NCBI RefSeq assembly: GCF_019925205.1
Contig: NC_083565.1
Coordinates: 33,818,241 to 33,882,240, forward strand
Length of the DNA stretch: 64,000 nucleotides
Direction of reading: 5' to 3'
From: Metopolophium dirhodum
Taxonomy: Eukaryota; Arthropoda; Insecta; Hemiptera; Aphididae
A program made the translations under genes and the position numbers. Shown here piece after piece: positions 32,090 through 44,478 of the stretch. Below the pieces are notes generated by a model, which worked only from the letters and a program-made list of their open reading frames with translations, made no database searches and was not told the origin of the DNA. The first letter of the stretch is position 1. Each line of letters begins with the position of its first letter.

Positions 32090-34900
32090 TATTATTTGAC
32101 TACCGTAAAAGATAATTGGTTGAAATAATCATGTCGGCTCTGATCGTCACAAAAAAGAAACTTTATTGTTATTATAATATATAGTTTTTGTAAGTCGATA
32201 TAATTGTCATATAGTGGACTTCTAAAGTATACTATTTTATAAAAAATAATATTAATTCAACTTACCAGCTGCCATATTAATAATAAATATATAAATATAA
32301 TATAAAATATAGGTACTTGGCTGAAAAACCGTCTGGGTAAAATAAGAAACGAAGATAATAATTGTTGGTAAACGTAGGTAGGTTGGCTACAGGTATCGAG
32401 AGCATAATATTATTCTGTATTGATGTACTTGATTAAAATATCATGTTCGATAGAGAACGGTACTCGCTTTACGCAAACGTATATTATTATTTCGATTTGT
32501 TCAAAATCGTACACGTATTAATTGTCAAGAATAATATCCTCGCCGTAGGTTGGTTTCCTATAATATTATTTCAAAATTATAATATATTTCTATATATTAT
32601 ATAGATATCTCCTGTTTGTATTAGATCGTATGCAAAAGGGTTTAACTGTGTTTAAAGTTTTTTTTGTGTCCAATGTCATTCAGACTATAGTGCTGTAATA
32701 AAAAACTATTGTGGATTGACGCTATAGTCTTTTTTTTGAATTTCACACTAATATAAACTTATGAGAGAGATTGTGTTAATTTTTCAAGTTTTTTGAGGGT
32801 GCGAAATATTTTTTACTTATCAACCAATTTATGTTGAACCACATATTATATATTTTGAAGTTCTATTACCAACAACTAATTATAAAACATGTGTTATATA
32901 AATTAAGATTGTTAATAAAATCCTTTTTCACACAAAGTTTATATTAAACATTTCATTTGAATTTTTAAATTAAAAATTCTGATCTATAAAATACAATTTT
33001 ATTATGTAAATTATTTCAAATTAACTGAATTAACCAAACAATATACATTTATAAAATTAATGATCATAGGTTTTATTACACCCTACGGATCTCGATTGCG
33101 CTTCTCACAAACTTTTACTGTGTACGTTACGTTGCCTATCCACTTCGCCCAAGTTTGTTCATACGTTTATAAAACACAGGGGGGGACTATAGAAGCCTAT
33201 TTACGGCCTCTCGTGTCGGTTCGTGGCTCTGGGAACGACAAGGCATGGACGGACGACCCAAGATATTGGCGTGTCAAACCGGACACTGCATAGTGAGGGG
33301 GTTGGGGATCATTTATTACATTAGCACGCGATATCAGTTGTTCACAATGACCGCTGGACCTAAGTAGGTAAACTCAACCGTATACAATAATAACAAAGGT
33401 ATGCTCGGATACTGGTTTTCTATAATATATAAGGCAGAAAATTCTGTGATGTTACAAACTAAACCCAAACTAAATCTATCACATAAGTTAATATTGAGCG
33501 CACACCAGATGAATTGTCTCAAAATTTACATATTTTAAATTTTTTATTTCAGAAATGACGATACTCACTAAATATCTCATTATCAAAACAAAAAAATTAG
33601 ATATTAAATAGATTTAAACTTACAATAGAAACAAGAACGATTAAGTTCTAAATTAATTAAACATATCATTTTAAATTGTCAAGTAATATCTAATGTTAAA
33701 ACCAATTTGATTTGGTCCAAAAATTGCAACATCAACTTTTCCACAGGTTGCTAAAATTGGCTTGTTTTTTCCGGGAGGCCGTTAATTTCTGCAAAATTAT
33801 AGGTCAGAACGATAAAAATCCGGAAAGTAAGATCCCGGGCGTAAAAATCCGGAATGTAAAATCCCGGACCGTAATATTCCGGAACGCAAAATTCCGGAAT
33901 GTAAAATCCCGAAACGTAATTTCCCGGAAAGTAAAAATCTGGAAAAAAACAAATTGAGATGGGTCAAAATTCTAAAATCAAATTATCAGAAAAAATGATT
34001 GTGGATTTCCGCACAACTTAACTTTTTTACGCTATTAACAACTTATGTAGTATTAAACAAAATTGTTATTGGACTATTTAGAAACAATACATATTAATTT
34101 AGAATAGACACAGTTCATATTATTATTAAGAATATAATAATATCCACGCAATTTGACCCACGTTCAACATGAAGTAAATTGGCGTTCAACAGATCCAATT
34201 TTGTGTTTTTAGCTTTTATGTTAGATAAATTGACTTATTATTTACCTAATAGGTAAAAATATTTTCAAGGGCACCTAAATTTGATTTCATAAGTTATTAT
34301 TTAGATATTATTTTACGTGAAGCTATCAATATAGCCAGAAATATTTGAATTTCTTAAGTTCTAGTAAAGCGATTTGCTTGATTTAAAATGTCCTTTGCTC
34401 GGGATCTAAACTGTGATTATACTTTGGCAACCTAACGTCTAGGAGAGACAATGAATTGACAAGCAGTACTTAAAGTGGAGTTTGTGTAGGTTCTTATAGG
34501 TTGATGTGCATTATAAGTGTATTTATATATAAATCGGATCTTTGGGAACGTGGTTCTTGGGTACGGATGTATGGATGTTTTTTCTAGATGTGTTGTTATT
34601 TTTAAATGATGATGTAGTTGTTAATGAATGTATGGTTACCTCATATTATTTTATATTTTATAATATGTTTTAATTGCGTTTGAGTTTTAACACCAAAGTA
34701 TGTTCGTTTTGGTATATTCATTCTATAAGTTTATTTAAGTATATAAGAGTATATTATTTATATATTACATACCAACCAAAAATTGTGAAACGTTCAAAAA
34801 AATAATTACCTAAGTTGTATGGTGTTTTATTTTTTATAATGTAGTTTTTATATGTATACATATAATGTTTATAGTTGAAAAATAATGAGTTGTGTTTTAC
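32090..34900. other. AT-rich region without supportable genes
   Basis: Mostly AT-rich. A short GC-richer stretch (33,060-33,300) has an open frame but no recognised domain. The CCGGAA-periodic repeat occupies 33,815-33,945. Nothing else stands out. Confidence 0.5.
33815..33945 (+). repeat. CCGGAA-periodic minisatellite, copy 2
   Basis: The longest copy: about eight units on the theme AATCCGGAATGTAAAATCC, with alternating AAATTCC and AAATCCC linkers. Related to 10,685-10,785 and 51,592-51,722. Confidence 0.85.
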
Positions 34901-34986
34901 AATACACGACGCTTTATATAGTTTATTTATTTATTATTATTTCAACGGATCATATGATCCAATTACAATAATGCATTTAATTAAGT

Positions 34987-35838
34987 TCAACAATTACATA
35001 CAAATAAATCAAAAAGTAACAAAATAATACAATATTCAGTACAAAAAAATCTGTTTATATAAATATTAAATGATTCAATGGAATTAAAGTAAAACAAATC
35101 GACATTTATATCATTGGCTATTGCCATTATCCTATTCATAGGAGAAACTGAAGCATCATTTGTTTTATGTGTGGATCCATAAAATATAGTGGTTGACCTA
35201 GTTCTGCATTGAGGGACATTAAAATTGAGAGAGTCTAAAATAATTGGGCAATTGATAAAACCATTATCTAGCTTAAATAAAAATTTCATTTCATACATTT
35301 TCCTCCGCTCGGATAAGCTTGCAATGTCAAAAAAAATCTAATAGTGATTGATAAGGAGAATGTTGCACACGTGTTAAATTACATTTGAATGCCATAAATC
35401 TAAGAAAACGGTTTTGAATATTATTTAAGCATTGAATTTGATAATTTAAGTATGGCGACCAAACCACAATGTTGTATTCCAATATTGATCGGATTAGAGA
35501 AGTATATTATAATGTTTTAATAACAACTGGATTAGTGAAATCTTTACAATTTCTTAAAATAAAGCTTAAAATCATCGACGATTTTCTAACAGTATGAAAT
35601 AAGTGTTTATTAAATGTAAGAGTTGAATCAAATATTACACCTATCGCTGATTTCATGAACACGCATTAAAGGAGGAGACTGGTAAATGTGATAAGGCACT
35701 ATAAGTGGATGGATCACGATTTCTAGAGAATGAAATAACTTTATATTTATCAATATTTAATGGTAGTTTATATTTTGTACACCAATCTGACAAAGCATTT
35801 GTGGTATCGCCCGTATTAGGCAATACGTGGTAAACCAA
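34987..35838 (-). pseudogene. LINE reverse transcriptase C-terminal fragment (minus)
   Basis: 35,838-35,653 encodes the post-catalytic segment (WCTKYKLPLNIDKYKVISFSR). The stretch to about 35,300 encodes the YNIVVWSP thumb region in another frame. 35,298-34,987 encodes the C-terminal tail with INCPIIL and VSPMNRI. Frames are broken. The 3' end is probably near 34,920, at a TTATT microsatellite. Confidence 0.75.
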
Positions 35839-36018
35839 CTATACGCCTTACCCTCGTATTCTATAGCTAATGACACTCTCTAAAGTTAATTATAATGACA
35901 CTGTTAACTCGTTGAGATACGATGCTATGCGCTTGTCAATTCTTAGTTCGTTCCTATCTAGTTGAAATGACTCAAAAATTACATATACCTTGGCACTATT
36001 CAGTTTAATAAAACTTCA

Positions 36019-36799
36019 TTGACACATAGTATGTATATCCCGGCGCTGCTAAAAAATAAGTTAAAGTTAAATTTACTGAAATCTAAATTTATATGTTTTA
36101 ATTTATCTGTTATTAATGTTTTACATGGATATAATTTGATTGTACATTCCCTAAAATGTAATACTAATTTAAATAAATGTGATCCAAAATGTGTAAAACT
36201 TGAAAAAGTCAATGAGTGGCTTAGTCAATCTTGGCTTAAAAATACATCGTAGACTTAGATGGAATGGTCATGTAAATTATTTAAATGGTATTTTACGTAA
36301 ATTTTTCTATTTATTTCATGAAGCCAGGTATATATTAGATGTAAATTATAAAAGAATTATTTATTTAGCCTTAGTGCAATCTATTTTTTCATATGGTATA
36401 TCCATCTGGGGAGGAGCTTGTAACAGCATTGTACATAACTTAAATGTAACAATAAATGGTATTATTAAATATTTATTAAATCTTCCACTGCAAACAAATA
36501 CTATTTTAATTTATGAAAAACTTAATGTAAATAGTTTTAAGGTAGTATTTAATCAAGCTGTATTAGTTCATTTATTTAAGCATAAACATTTAATACCTGT
36601 ATCAAATCATGGTCATGATACTAGATATAAGCAAAATGTTAATATTCGTTTATCGAAATGCCAAAAAGCCTTTGGGCAAAAAAGTGTATTGTATACTGGT
36701 TTAAATTTATGTCGATTATTAAATATTAATATTAATCAGTTTGAAAATGTAAAGTCTTTCAAAACTTATCTTAGACATGTTGATTTAAAGAAAATATGA
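36019..36799 (+). pseudogene. LINE reverse transcriptase C-terminal fragment (plus)
   Basis: 36,019-36,230 has the LKLNLLKSKFICFNL segment after the catalytic box. A frameshift follows, then GLKIHRRLRWNGHVNYL and the thumb motif ALVQSIFSYGISIWGGA, to a stop at 36,799. It diverges head-to-head from the minus fragment at 35,838 and belongs to a different LINE. A CCCCC/GGGGG hairpin near 36,935-36,970 probably lies in its 3' untranslated region. Confidence 0.8.
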
Positions 36800-36999
36800 T
36801 TATACTTAATGAGACTATTTTTTAAGATATTGTATTATGTATTATTATGTTTATAGTGTAATAGTATAAAAAACAGTTTTATTATTATATTATTCAAATG
36901 TATGTATATTTCTAGGTAGGTCAAAAGAACTCGCTCCCCCAGCACAAGCTTTGCTTTTAGGGGGTGCTGCAATATGTAACTCGTGTTATTTTTGTTATT

Positions 37000-38452
37000 T
37001 TAGATTCTGAGCGAAGCGATAAATGTATTGATTCTACAATGATGTGTGTTTTTTTTTTTATTTTTTTTTTTTTTTTTTTTGTGTCTGTCATCACCTTTTA
37101 GGACAGTAAAAGTGCTTGGATTTTCTTCAATAGTAACTTTTCTGATAGGAAAGGGAATCTAGTTGGTACTTTGGGGGGTCAAAAGTAAAAATTTCCCAGT
37201 AGTTTTCACAAGCGACGTGAAAAACAGAAGAAAAATTAAGGAAAAACGGGAATTTTTACGCAAAATCTGTTTTTGAGAAAATCGATTTTAGTTTTTGGTG
37301 TAACTCTAAAACAAATGATCGTAGGGACATGAAATTTTGACTGAATGTTTATATTAGCATTTTCTATACACCATAAAATTTACAAAATATTTTGACTCTT
37401 TTTCAGCTGTTTACGGCCATTGTCAGTTTTCAATTTTTTTAGTTTTTTTTTCTATAAATATCAATAACATTTTATCTGTTGAGTAAAATAGCTTGAAAAT
37501 TTAATAGAAGGCTCCTAGGTTATTGTTTCAAAGGCAAATGAAAAAAATTAAAAATCCTTAGTCACAGTTTTTAATTATAAGCATTTAAAGTTCAAATTTT
37601 GACAAAATACGGAAAAATCACGAAAAATAGCAAATTATTTTGATGAGAATTCATAAAAATTTTTCTTTTTAAATCTAAGATTTGAAAATGTAATATAAGA
37701 TAACTCATAAGTTTGTCTACCTTTATCAAAAAAAAAAATGTCTAGAAGAAACTTAAATTAAATTTTTATGAGCGTCTGAAATTTATATTTTTACAACATT
37801 TGATATTTACTCGATTTCTCATGTAACAATTTTCTTATTTTATTGTAATTAAAAAACGAATGACTGTAGATACTTGAAAATTTCACTGAATGTTTATATT
37901 AGCATTTTCTATACACCATAAAATGTTGAAAATATTTTGACTCTTTTTGAGCTGTTTACGGACATTGTCAGTTTTCAATTTTTTTAGTTTTTTTTTTCTA
38001 TAAATATCAATAAATTTTTATTTGTTGGGTAAAAAAGCGTGAAAATTTAATATAAGGCTCCTGATATATCGTTCTAATAGCAGTTGAAAAATATTAAAAA
38101 TACATAGGCACAATTTTTTTTTAATAAGCATTTAAAGTTCAAATTTTGACAACATTTATCAAATTTATAATTTATTAATTATTTTGTAGTTAAAAATTTA
38201 TAAATTTTTAACTTTTATGGCTAAGGATTGAAAATTTAAAACAAGGCTCCACGTAAATAGGTTATATATAAATTACTTTATTCACAATAATATCATCAAA
38301 TATACTTGGTTAAATCATAGGCTGACTGACCGTTTTCGCTCAGAATCGTTTTTCTTATACAATGATATTATACCATTGAATTCAAATTTAACACCATCCA
38401 TTACAGTGACCCACTTGTAACCTACCGTACAGCAGAGCGACATCCACATATC
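37000..38452 (+). repeat. Interspersed repeat family R1400, middle copy
   Basis: Full-length sister of 11,079-12,480. Begins TTTAGATTCTGAGCGAAGCG and ends near GCAGAGCGACATCC. Two internal halves repeat with a period near 545 bp: the phrase ATATTAGCATTTTCTATACA is at 37,351 and again at about 37,896. Non-coding. Confidence 0.85.
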
Positions 38453-38677
38453 CACCTTTTTTTATTATGTATGTACTGTTGTTGTTGCAATAAAGTTCAT
38501 TATTATTATTATTATTATTATTAATATTTATTATTGTACCTTGTTCAACTGTTACTTCTGTTATTTTTGTTACTATTAATTTTTCTTTATCAATAATTTT
38601 ATTGTCTGAATTTATATTTTTATTTCCTATTTATCGCGTTTAATCGTATTTAATTCAGTGGCAATATTGCTATAACC

Positions 38678-38801
38678 TGACACGGTACGCAGCGGCCACC
38701 AGTACAAAGTACAGGTACCGCAGCGACCAGTTTACATTTTTCGTCAACCGCCACTACGGGCTACAGCGCGACAACGCCAACTCCCCCACCACGCCACAAA
38801 G
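38678..38801 (+). repeat. Partial 5' LTR of gypsy 1
   Basis: 124 bp matching 43,758-43,881 with two or three differences (e.g. CCAGTAC against CCGGTAC). Confidence 0.9.
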
Positions 38802-38802
38802 G

Positions 38803-39871
38803 CTTCTTTACGGAACCGCGCACGACCACCACGCAGCAGCCACACGACTTTGCAGTCCCGCGGTACACCAACCACCCGTCACCCGTACACATAACAACTC
38901 GTACACACGATAGTTACCAGTCGGGTAGGTCATATGAGCGCAACGAAGGCGGCGCTCCGCCGAGCGCCAGCCACACTGCCGCCACGAACAACCGACCGTT
39001 CTTCACGCGCGACAGTCAACACGACTATACGGGTCACACCACACACGCGTCACAACACGCGTCATACGAAGCACGCGTACATGAACGTTCGGTACTAATA
39101 CCGTACGAGGACTTGCGTACAGCAAGAGCCTCGTTACCCGAGTTCACAGGAACTAGGGCCGAGGACCCCGTACGGTTTATAGACAATACCGAGTCGATCT
39201 TGACGCAAGCTTGTATACACCCATCGGGTTGGTGCAGGGCGGTCGAGCCGCAATTAAAAGGAACGGCGAGTACATGGTACAATTCTATCAGGGCACTCGA
39301 CCTATCCTGGACAGAATTTAGGGAGGAATTTTATGAAAATTTCAATAACGCCGAAATTCAGTCTCGATTGCGCGCCGACATCGTGTCAACACGTCAAACG
39401 CCCAGACAGTCGTTAACGGAATTTGTGCTGATTAAAAACCAGCTGGCGCGCCGCGTAAATACCGGCCTATCCGAATCGGAGTTGGTAGGTATTATCGCCG
39501 GACTAACGCGTGACACTTTCCGTACACATATACGTCTACACCGGCCATTGACGTTCAGCGAGCTGCGACGCATCGCAGGCGTTTTGGACCCGGTAACGGA
39601 CAACACCAACCTGCCCCCACAACAATGGGCCCCTAAAACTAAGAAAGGGGTGGAAACCCCACAAACAGCCCCCCCGGTCAAAAAAATTTTTTTGCGAAAG
39701 CAACTGATAATACACCACCGGGGCCGTGCAGATATTGTGGGGAACTCCATTGGAACAGTAAATGTCCCAACAGACCGACCACGTCGGGAAACGGCGGGGG
39801 AGTCAACGAGGACTAGTCCCCCTCATCGACTCATCACCACCCCCCCACTCATCACCACCCACTCTCGGTAG
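38803..39871 (+). pseudogene. gypsy 1 gag (5'-truncated, frameshifted)
   Basis: The frame is open from the LTR junction at about 38,803 with no in-frame ATG near the start. The capsid-like region is 39,120-39,600 (VRFIDNTESIL, AVEPQLKGTASTWYNS, LTEFVLIKNQLA). Near 39,690, after a T run, the zinc knuckle CRYCGELHWNSKC continues in a different frame from the capsid. That could be a decay indel or a shift site; decay is likelier given the damage elsewhere. Confidence 0.8.
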
Positions 39872-40299
39872 TACACACGGAAAAAGTAAGCGTAATCGAA
39901 AAGCGCGTAGTTCGGTAATTCAACACACAGAACAACCAACTACGAACATTTTTTCCGTCCAATCACCACTCGGCACCCGTTCACAGACCCCCAACCTACA
40001 CCACCCCACCATTGAACACACTCACCTCACCGGTGACACGTGTGTTCAACAACAACCGGCTCATGGGGCAGCCACAGGTGTAGGGACAAAGGCAACAGAG
40101 ACACGGGTGTTCACCCGCATGGGTGACGGGGACACAAGCACACACACCACGCTTATCCCCGCATTAGGTCAGTCTGCGCACGTAAGGTAACAGGCGAGCA
40201 ACGAGGCAACCGATGTTGACAGTATGGTCATGGCGGTTAACACCACCGACCAGACAGTCTCCATCGCGGTTCAGAACCAGTTGTCCCGCTAGACCAATT

Positions 40300-42865
40300 G
40301 CAATACGACTAATAACGGTACGCGAACATGCCAAGACAAAATTCCGACCCCCGCGGTCGAACTCGAATTTCCGTCAGGCTTCGTAACAGCCCTATTAGAT
40401 TCGCAGGCACAAAAATCGTACGTAAACCCGACAGTAGCCCGTAAATACGGCAAAACACCCACCCACGGACCAACAAACACAGTCCGGATGGCGGACGGTC
40501 GCACTGCAACAACCAGTGGTACCTCCACATTCGAAGCTAGGATAGGTGCACTCGATATAAAATTCGAAGCTACCATCCTAGACAATTTGTATTGCGACGC
40601 GTTACTAGGACACGACTTTCTTGTTAACAGCGAAGTCTCTTGGGATTACGCCGCGTGCACAATTCACATGGGTAAGCAAATTCGTACGTCGACATGTTGG
40701 AAAGGGAAATCTCAACCACCCGCCACTCGTCCCGACCTGTCACAATTAGAATTTGGAAACGACCCCGAAACACGCGCGAAACTAACCAAGATTTTAAGTA
40801 AATACGCGGTAGTATTCAGCGAAAAAGTAGGACGTACCAAATTAATTGAACACGAAATTCTGCTAAAAGACCCGTCCCCAATCGCGCTCAAACCATACCG
40901 ATATCCGCAGCAGAAGCAAACTGCTATCGACGATATGGTACGCGATATGGAACTCCAGGGGCTCGTAGAACCAAGCACCTCACCATGGGCCGCACCCGTA
41001 GTAATGGCAAAGAAAAAAGACGGAACTTTTCGTCTCTGTGTCGACTACAGGAGGCTGAACGAGGTTACGGAATCCGACGCGTACCCTATGCCAGATCTCA
41101 ACAAAATGATTAGGCAAATGCGGGGCGCGAACATTTTCAGCATTTTCGACCTTAAGTCGGGGTACCGGCAAGTGCCGCTACACGAAAATGCACGAAAATA
41201 CACGGCATTCCGAACACGTAGAGGTCTATTTCAGTTCAGAGTCCTCCCTTTCGGTCTAAAGAATAGTCCAATGACTTTCGTGAGACTCATGAACGAGGTC
41301 ATGAGGGGGTACCAGGATGATTTCGTACAAGTTTACCTGGATGATATTGTAGTATTTTCAAGGGACGAGTACGAACACCAGGCCCACTTAGACAAGGTTC
41401 TCGAGCGGCTCAAGAGGTTTGGACTAACGTGAAACACAAAAAAATGTAAAATCGGCCTACGCGAAATTTCATTTTTAGGGCACATCGTAGACTCGGAGGG
41501 CATACAAAAACAACCGGAAAAATTGGTATGCATTGACAATTTTCCGGTTCCCAAAAAGGTTAGGGACGTACGTAAATTTTTGGGCGTGTGCAACTGGTAC
41601 AACCAGTTCGTAGATAATTACGCGGATACCATAGCGCCTCTCACTAATTTATTAAAACAGGGAGTACGGTGGAAATGGACAGAGGTAGAACAACGCGCGT
41701 TCTAAACAATAAAAAACGCGCTAGTCACATCACCAAAATTGTCGCCACCCGATTATAGCAAACCGTTTTGTCTGCAAACAGATGCAAGCGAAATAGGAGC
41801 CGGTGCGGTACTTTTCCAACGGGGTGACAGACCGGAGGAAAGACGCATGGTGTTCTACGCAAGCAAAAAGTTTAGCGAAACGCAAACAAGGTACGCCGCG
41901 GTCGAACGCGAGTGCGTAGCGATAATCTGGGCGACAGACAAATTCCGTCCATACCTAGAAACCCGACGTTTCGAACTCCTAACCGACAACTCGGCACTAA
42001 CATGGTTACACAGGAATAAAGACAAAAATTCAAAATTAACACGTTGGTCACTACAACTAGCTAATTTAGATTTTAGTACGGTACACGTCCCAGGAATACA
42101 AAACGAAGCACCAGATTTGTTATCTCGTGACCCGGCACCGGGCACACCTGTAGACGAAGATCGACTTGAGGAAAAATTGGTAGGGGTGCCCACAGCGCCG
42201 ACAACCAGTGTTGACCTCGAATCTGACCGAATATTTTCCATGTTCGATAACCACGTTAGTGACGACACACCACTCACCGCGACGACTCTCGAAAAGTGGT
42301 AGTCCGAAGACGCCACAATCCGCGAAGTAGTCGCCGGTCACAGGTGGGACGGGCCAGTGATAACGGCCCACAGTTTGTGTCAAACGAAATGATGAACGCG
42401 CTAGAACGCTGGGGGGCACAGGGTTGGACGACCCCAGTCTACCACCCGAGGGCCAACCCAGTCGAACGCCGTAATCAAGATTTAAAAAAAGGGTTACGCG
42501 CACAACTAGTAACGGGCAAACATAAATCTTGGGACACGAAACTACCCTCAATCCTGTTTTCGATACGGAACAGGTGCAACGAACAGACATGCTACCCACC
42601 CGCGGTCCTTGTCCTCGGCAGAGAGTGCAAGAGACCCGGAGATTGGGCGCTGTCTAAAGCGGCGCCGGTACACATCGAAAAAACACAGGAAGAGAGGGTA
42701 GAGCGCGAGAAACGTATTTTAGGCAAAAAGGTAGTGGTAAAACCAAGCACGAACACCGGCACACTGGCGAAACAGGTCGGGAAAGGAGTCTTCCAAACCG
42801 ACCAACAACCGCCGCGGAAAATACATGTGTCATGCCTAAAACGGGCACCGATAGGCCAACATTAA
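40300..42865 (+). pseudogene. gypsy 1 pol: protease, RT, RNase H, partial integrase
   Basis: The retropepsin-like part has ALLDSQAQKS where a DSG or DTG triad is expected, so the active site is altered. RT: FRLCVDYRRLN, IFDLKSGYRQ and the catalytic VYLDDIVVFS (about 41,332). A stop falls at 41,430 and another at 41,703. RNase H: LQTDASEIGAGAVLFQ with LLTDNSALTWL. After 42,300 the zinc-binding part and the first catalytic Asp of the integrase are deleted. The rest (SDNGPQFVS, HPRANPVERRNQ) is kept to 42,865. Confidence 0.9.
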
Positions 42866-42904
42866 ATAAACAAGTGTCTGTAATAATAATCATTTACAGA
42901 CAAC

Positions 42905-43633
42905 ATGACCGGCCAACAGCAGGAGAAGTGGCAGCAGGTTGCCGAGCTAATACAACGGCTGGGGCTGGTATCCGGTGGCCAGGATGAGCCGCGAACAGCC
43001 GCCCAGGTCGCAAGGATGACTACCCGCCAACTCCTGCAGGACCCAGTGCGGGCGGCCATCTACAACCGGGGCTGGGCGGACCGTACGACGGACATCCAGC
43101 GGAGGTTGCGGCCACACCGACCACCATCAACATCAACACCCGGCAGCCGCACACCGTCCCTGACAAGGCCACCACCCCCAGCAACGACACCTGCCCCCGT
43201 AACACCTGCGGAGCCGGCACCGGTACCCAGGCAAACGGGGGTACTCCCCGGCCCAACGGGAAGGGTGAGGACGGAGGCGCAGCAGGCACGGAACCGCCGG
43301 AAATTCCAGCAGCTGAAGGAAAAGAGGAAGGCCAGGGAAAGTGAGGCAAGCCAACAACGTCGGCTTGCCAAGCAACCCGCGCCAACCTCAGACCCGGAAG
43401 CAGCCGGCACGCCTCCGGCCAACCCAACACCGATGGAGGTGGACAAACCGGCATCCAAGGACGGCAAGTCCGAGGAGCCGGGACAGCCCACCAGCCAGGA
43501 GTCGCCAGACCAATCAGAGGCCACGGTGGACATAACCGAGGCAGATTGGCTGGTGGCGTTCGAGGGGATGCCGGAGTTGGACGACACTCACTCGTTTTAC
43601 ACTCCGGTAGGGTCCCCAAAACACCCCCAGTAA
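42905..43633 (+). CDS. gypsy 1 ORF3, proline-rich accessory protein (242 aa)
   Basis: Starts MTGQQQEKWQQVAELIQRLG 39 bases after the pol stop. An N-terminal helical region of about 65 residues (with VARMTTRQLLQDPVRAAIYNRGW) is followed by Pro/Thr-rich sequence, a Lys/Arg-rich segment (about 125-155) and an acidic C-terminus. No signal peptide or membrane segment, so it is not an env. It is intact although pol is broken. I do not recognise the family. Position suggests a subgenomic or read-through product; a nucleic-acid-binding role is only a guess from composition. Confidence 0.6.
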   Translation: MTGQQQEKWQQVAELIQRLGLVSGGQDEPRTAAQVARMTTRQLLQDPVRAAIYNRGWADRTTDIQRRLRPHRPPSTSTPGSRTPSLTRPPPPATTPAPVTPAEPAPVPRQTGVLPGPTGRVRTEAQQARNRRKFQQLKEKRKARESEASQQRRLAKQPAPTSDPEAAGTPPANPTPMEVDKPASKDGKSEEPGQPTSQESPDQSEATVDITEADWLVAFEGMPELDDTHSFYTPVGSPKHPQ

Positions 43634-43757
43634 CACACACGGGCGCGGGCAAGTCTACCTCAAGCGAAAGCCAGAGGTAGTACAAGCCACCCCGTCCCAT
43701 AATAGCACACAGACACCGGTACAAGTGTACCCCGTGTGACGGTTTGGCGGGGGAGTA

Positions 43758-44220
43758 TGACACGGTACGCAGCGGCCACCGGTACAAAGTACAGGTACCG
43801 CAGCGACCAGTCTACATTTTTCGTCAACCGCCACTACGGGCTACAGCGCGACAACGCCAACTCCCCCACCACGCCACAAAGACGGGAAAGCGAGTCGCGT
43901 AGAACGAGTACCGGCCGTCGTAGACTAGTCACTAGTAAAAAAGACATGTTGTGAGCATATACCACGACTACGCATATATATTTTCGTATAACCCGCCGTC
44001 CGTTGTTCTTTATTTTCTTTGATATTTTTCTTATATACATATCTTTATATATATCTATACGTGAACCCGGAAATAAACACCGATCTGCTTCACCGAAATT
44101 GTGTTTGTTATTTTAAACGAACTAGTGTGCCATCCACTCACACACAACCAACGACCGGCTCACCGCGGATCACCCGCCACCACCGTCGTAGCCGCGTCAA
44201 ACCATCTTTCTTTGTATTAC
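43758..44220 (+). repeat. 3' LTR of gypsy 1
   Basis: Preceded by a purine-rich tract (GGCGGGGGAGTA). Contains a TATATATATTTTCG stretch near 43,974 and AATAAA near 44,071. The right border is estimated from where minus-strand gypsy 2 coding sequence resumes. Confidence 0.8.
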
Positions 44221-44478
44221 TATAGGTATTAGAGAAATTGTATAATATGACTTCGTCATCACTATTTAATAATGTTGTTTCTAGAGTTATTTTTTTATTA
44301 TTTTGTAGGCGCTCAGTTAGATTTGTTATATATTGTATTTGCTTGTCTTGAATTTTTGTGGACACCTTTATTTTGACCTATTCTTAGAAGCTATGGTAAT
44401 ATTTTCGTTAGATATAATTTTAATTTTTTTTTTATTTATATGGTTTTCACTCGTGATGCTTTCAGTTGTATAAATGTT

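Larger units (their letters stand above)
38678..44220 (+). mobile_element. Ty3/gypsy LTR retrotransposon 1 (GC-rich, decayed)
   Basis: Ends TGACACGGTACGCAGCGGCC at both LTR starts. It carries gag, pol and a third open frame. The 5' LTR keeps only its first 124 bp (38,678-38,801) before jumping into gag-frame sequence, so the rest of the LTR, the primer-binding site and the gag start are deleted. Pol has stops and an integrase deletion. Its base composition is far more GC-rich than its surroundings, and it lies inside gypsy element 2. The exact 3' end is uncertain (about 44,215-44,225). Confidence 0.9.

Noticed and set aside
33060..33293. 77-codon open frame in a GC-richer patch
   Set aside because: No recognisable domain, no neighbours of a gene, and no second copy in the window. 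Not enough to call a gene.
39690..39770. Zinc knuckle in a shifted frame as a programmed frameshift site
   Set aside because: A T run precedes it, but this element has stops, deletions and a changed protease triad, so a decay indel is the simpler reading.
43020..43787. Long minus-strand open frame (255 codons) in the GC-rich region
   Set aside because: It is opposite gypsy 1 ORF3. High GC content suppresses stops on both strands, and the product is low-complexity Pro/Leu/Cys with no domain.
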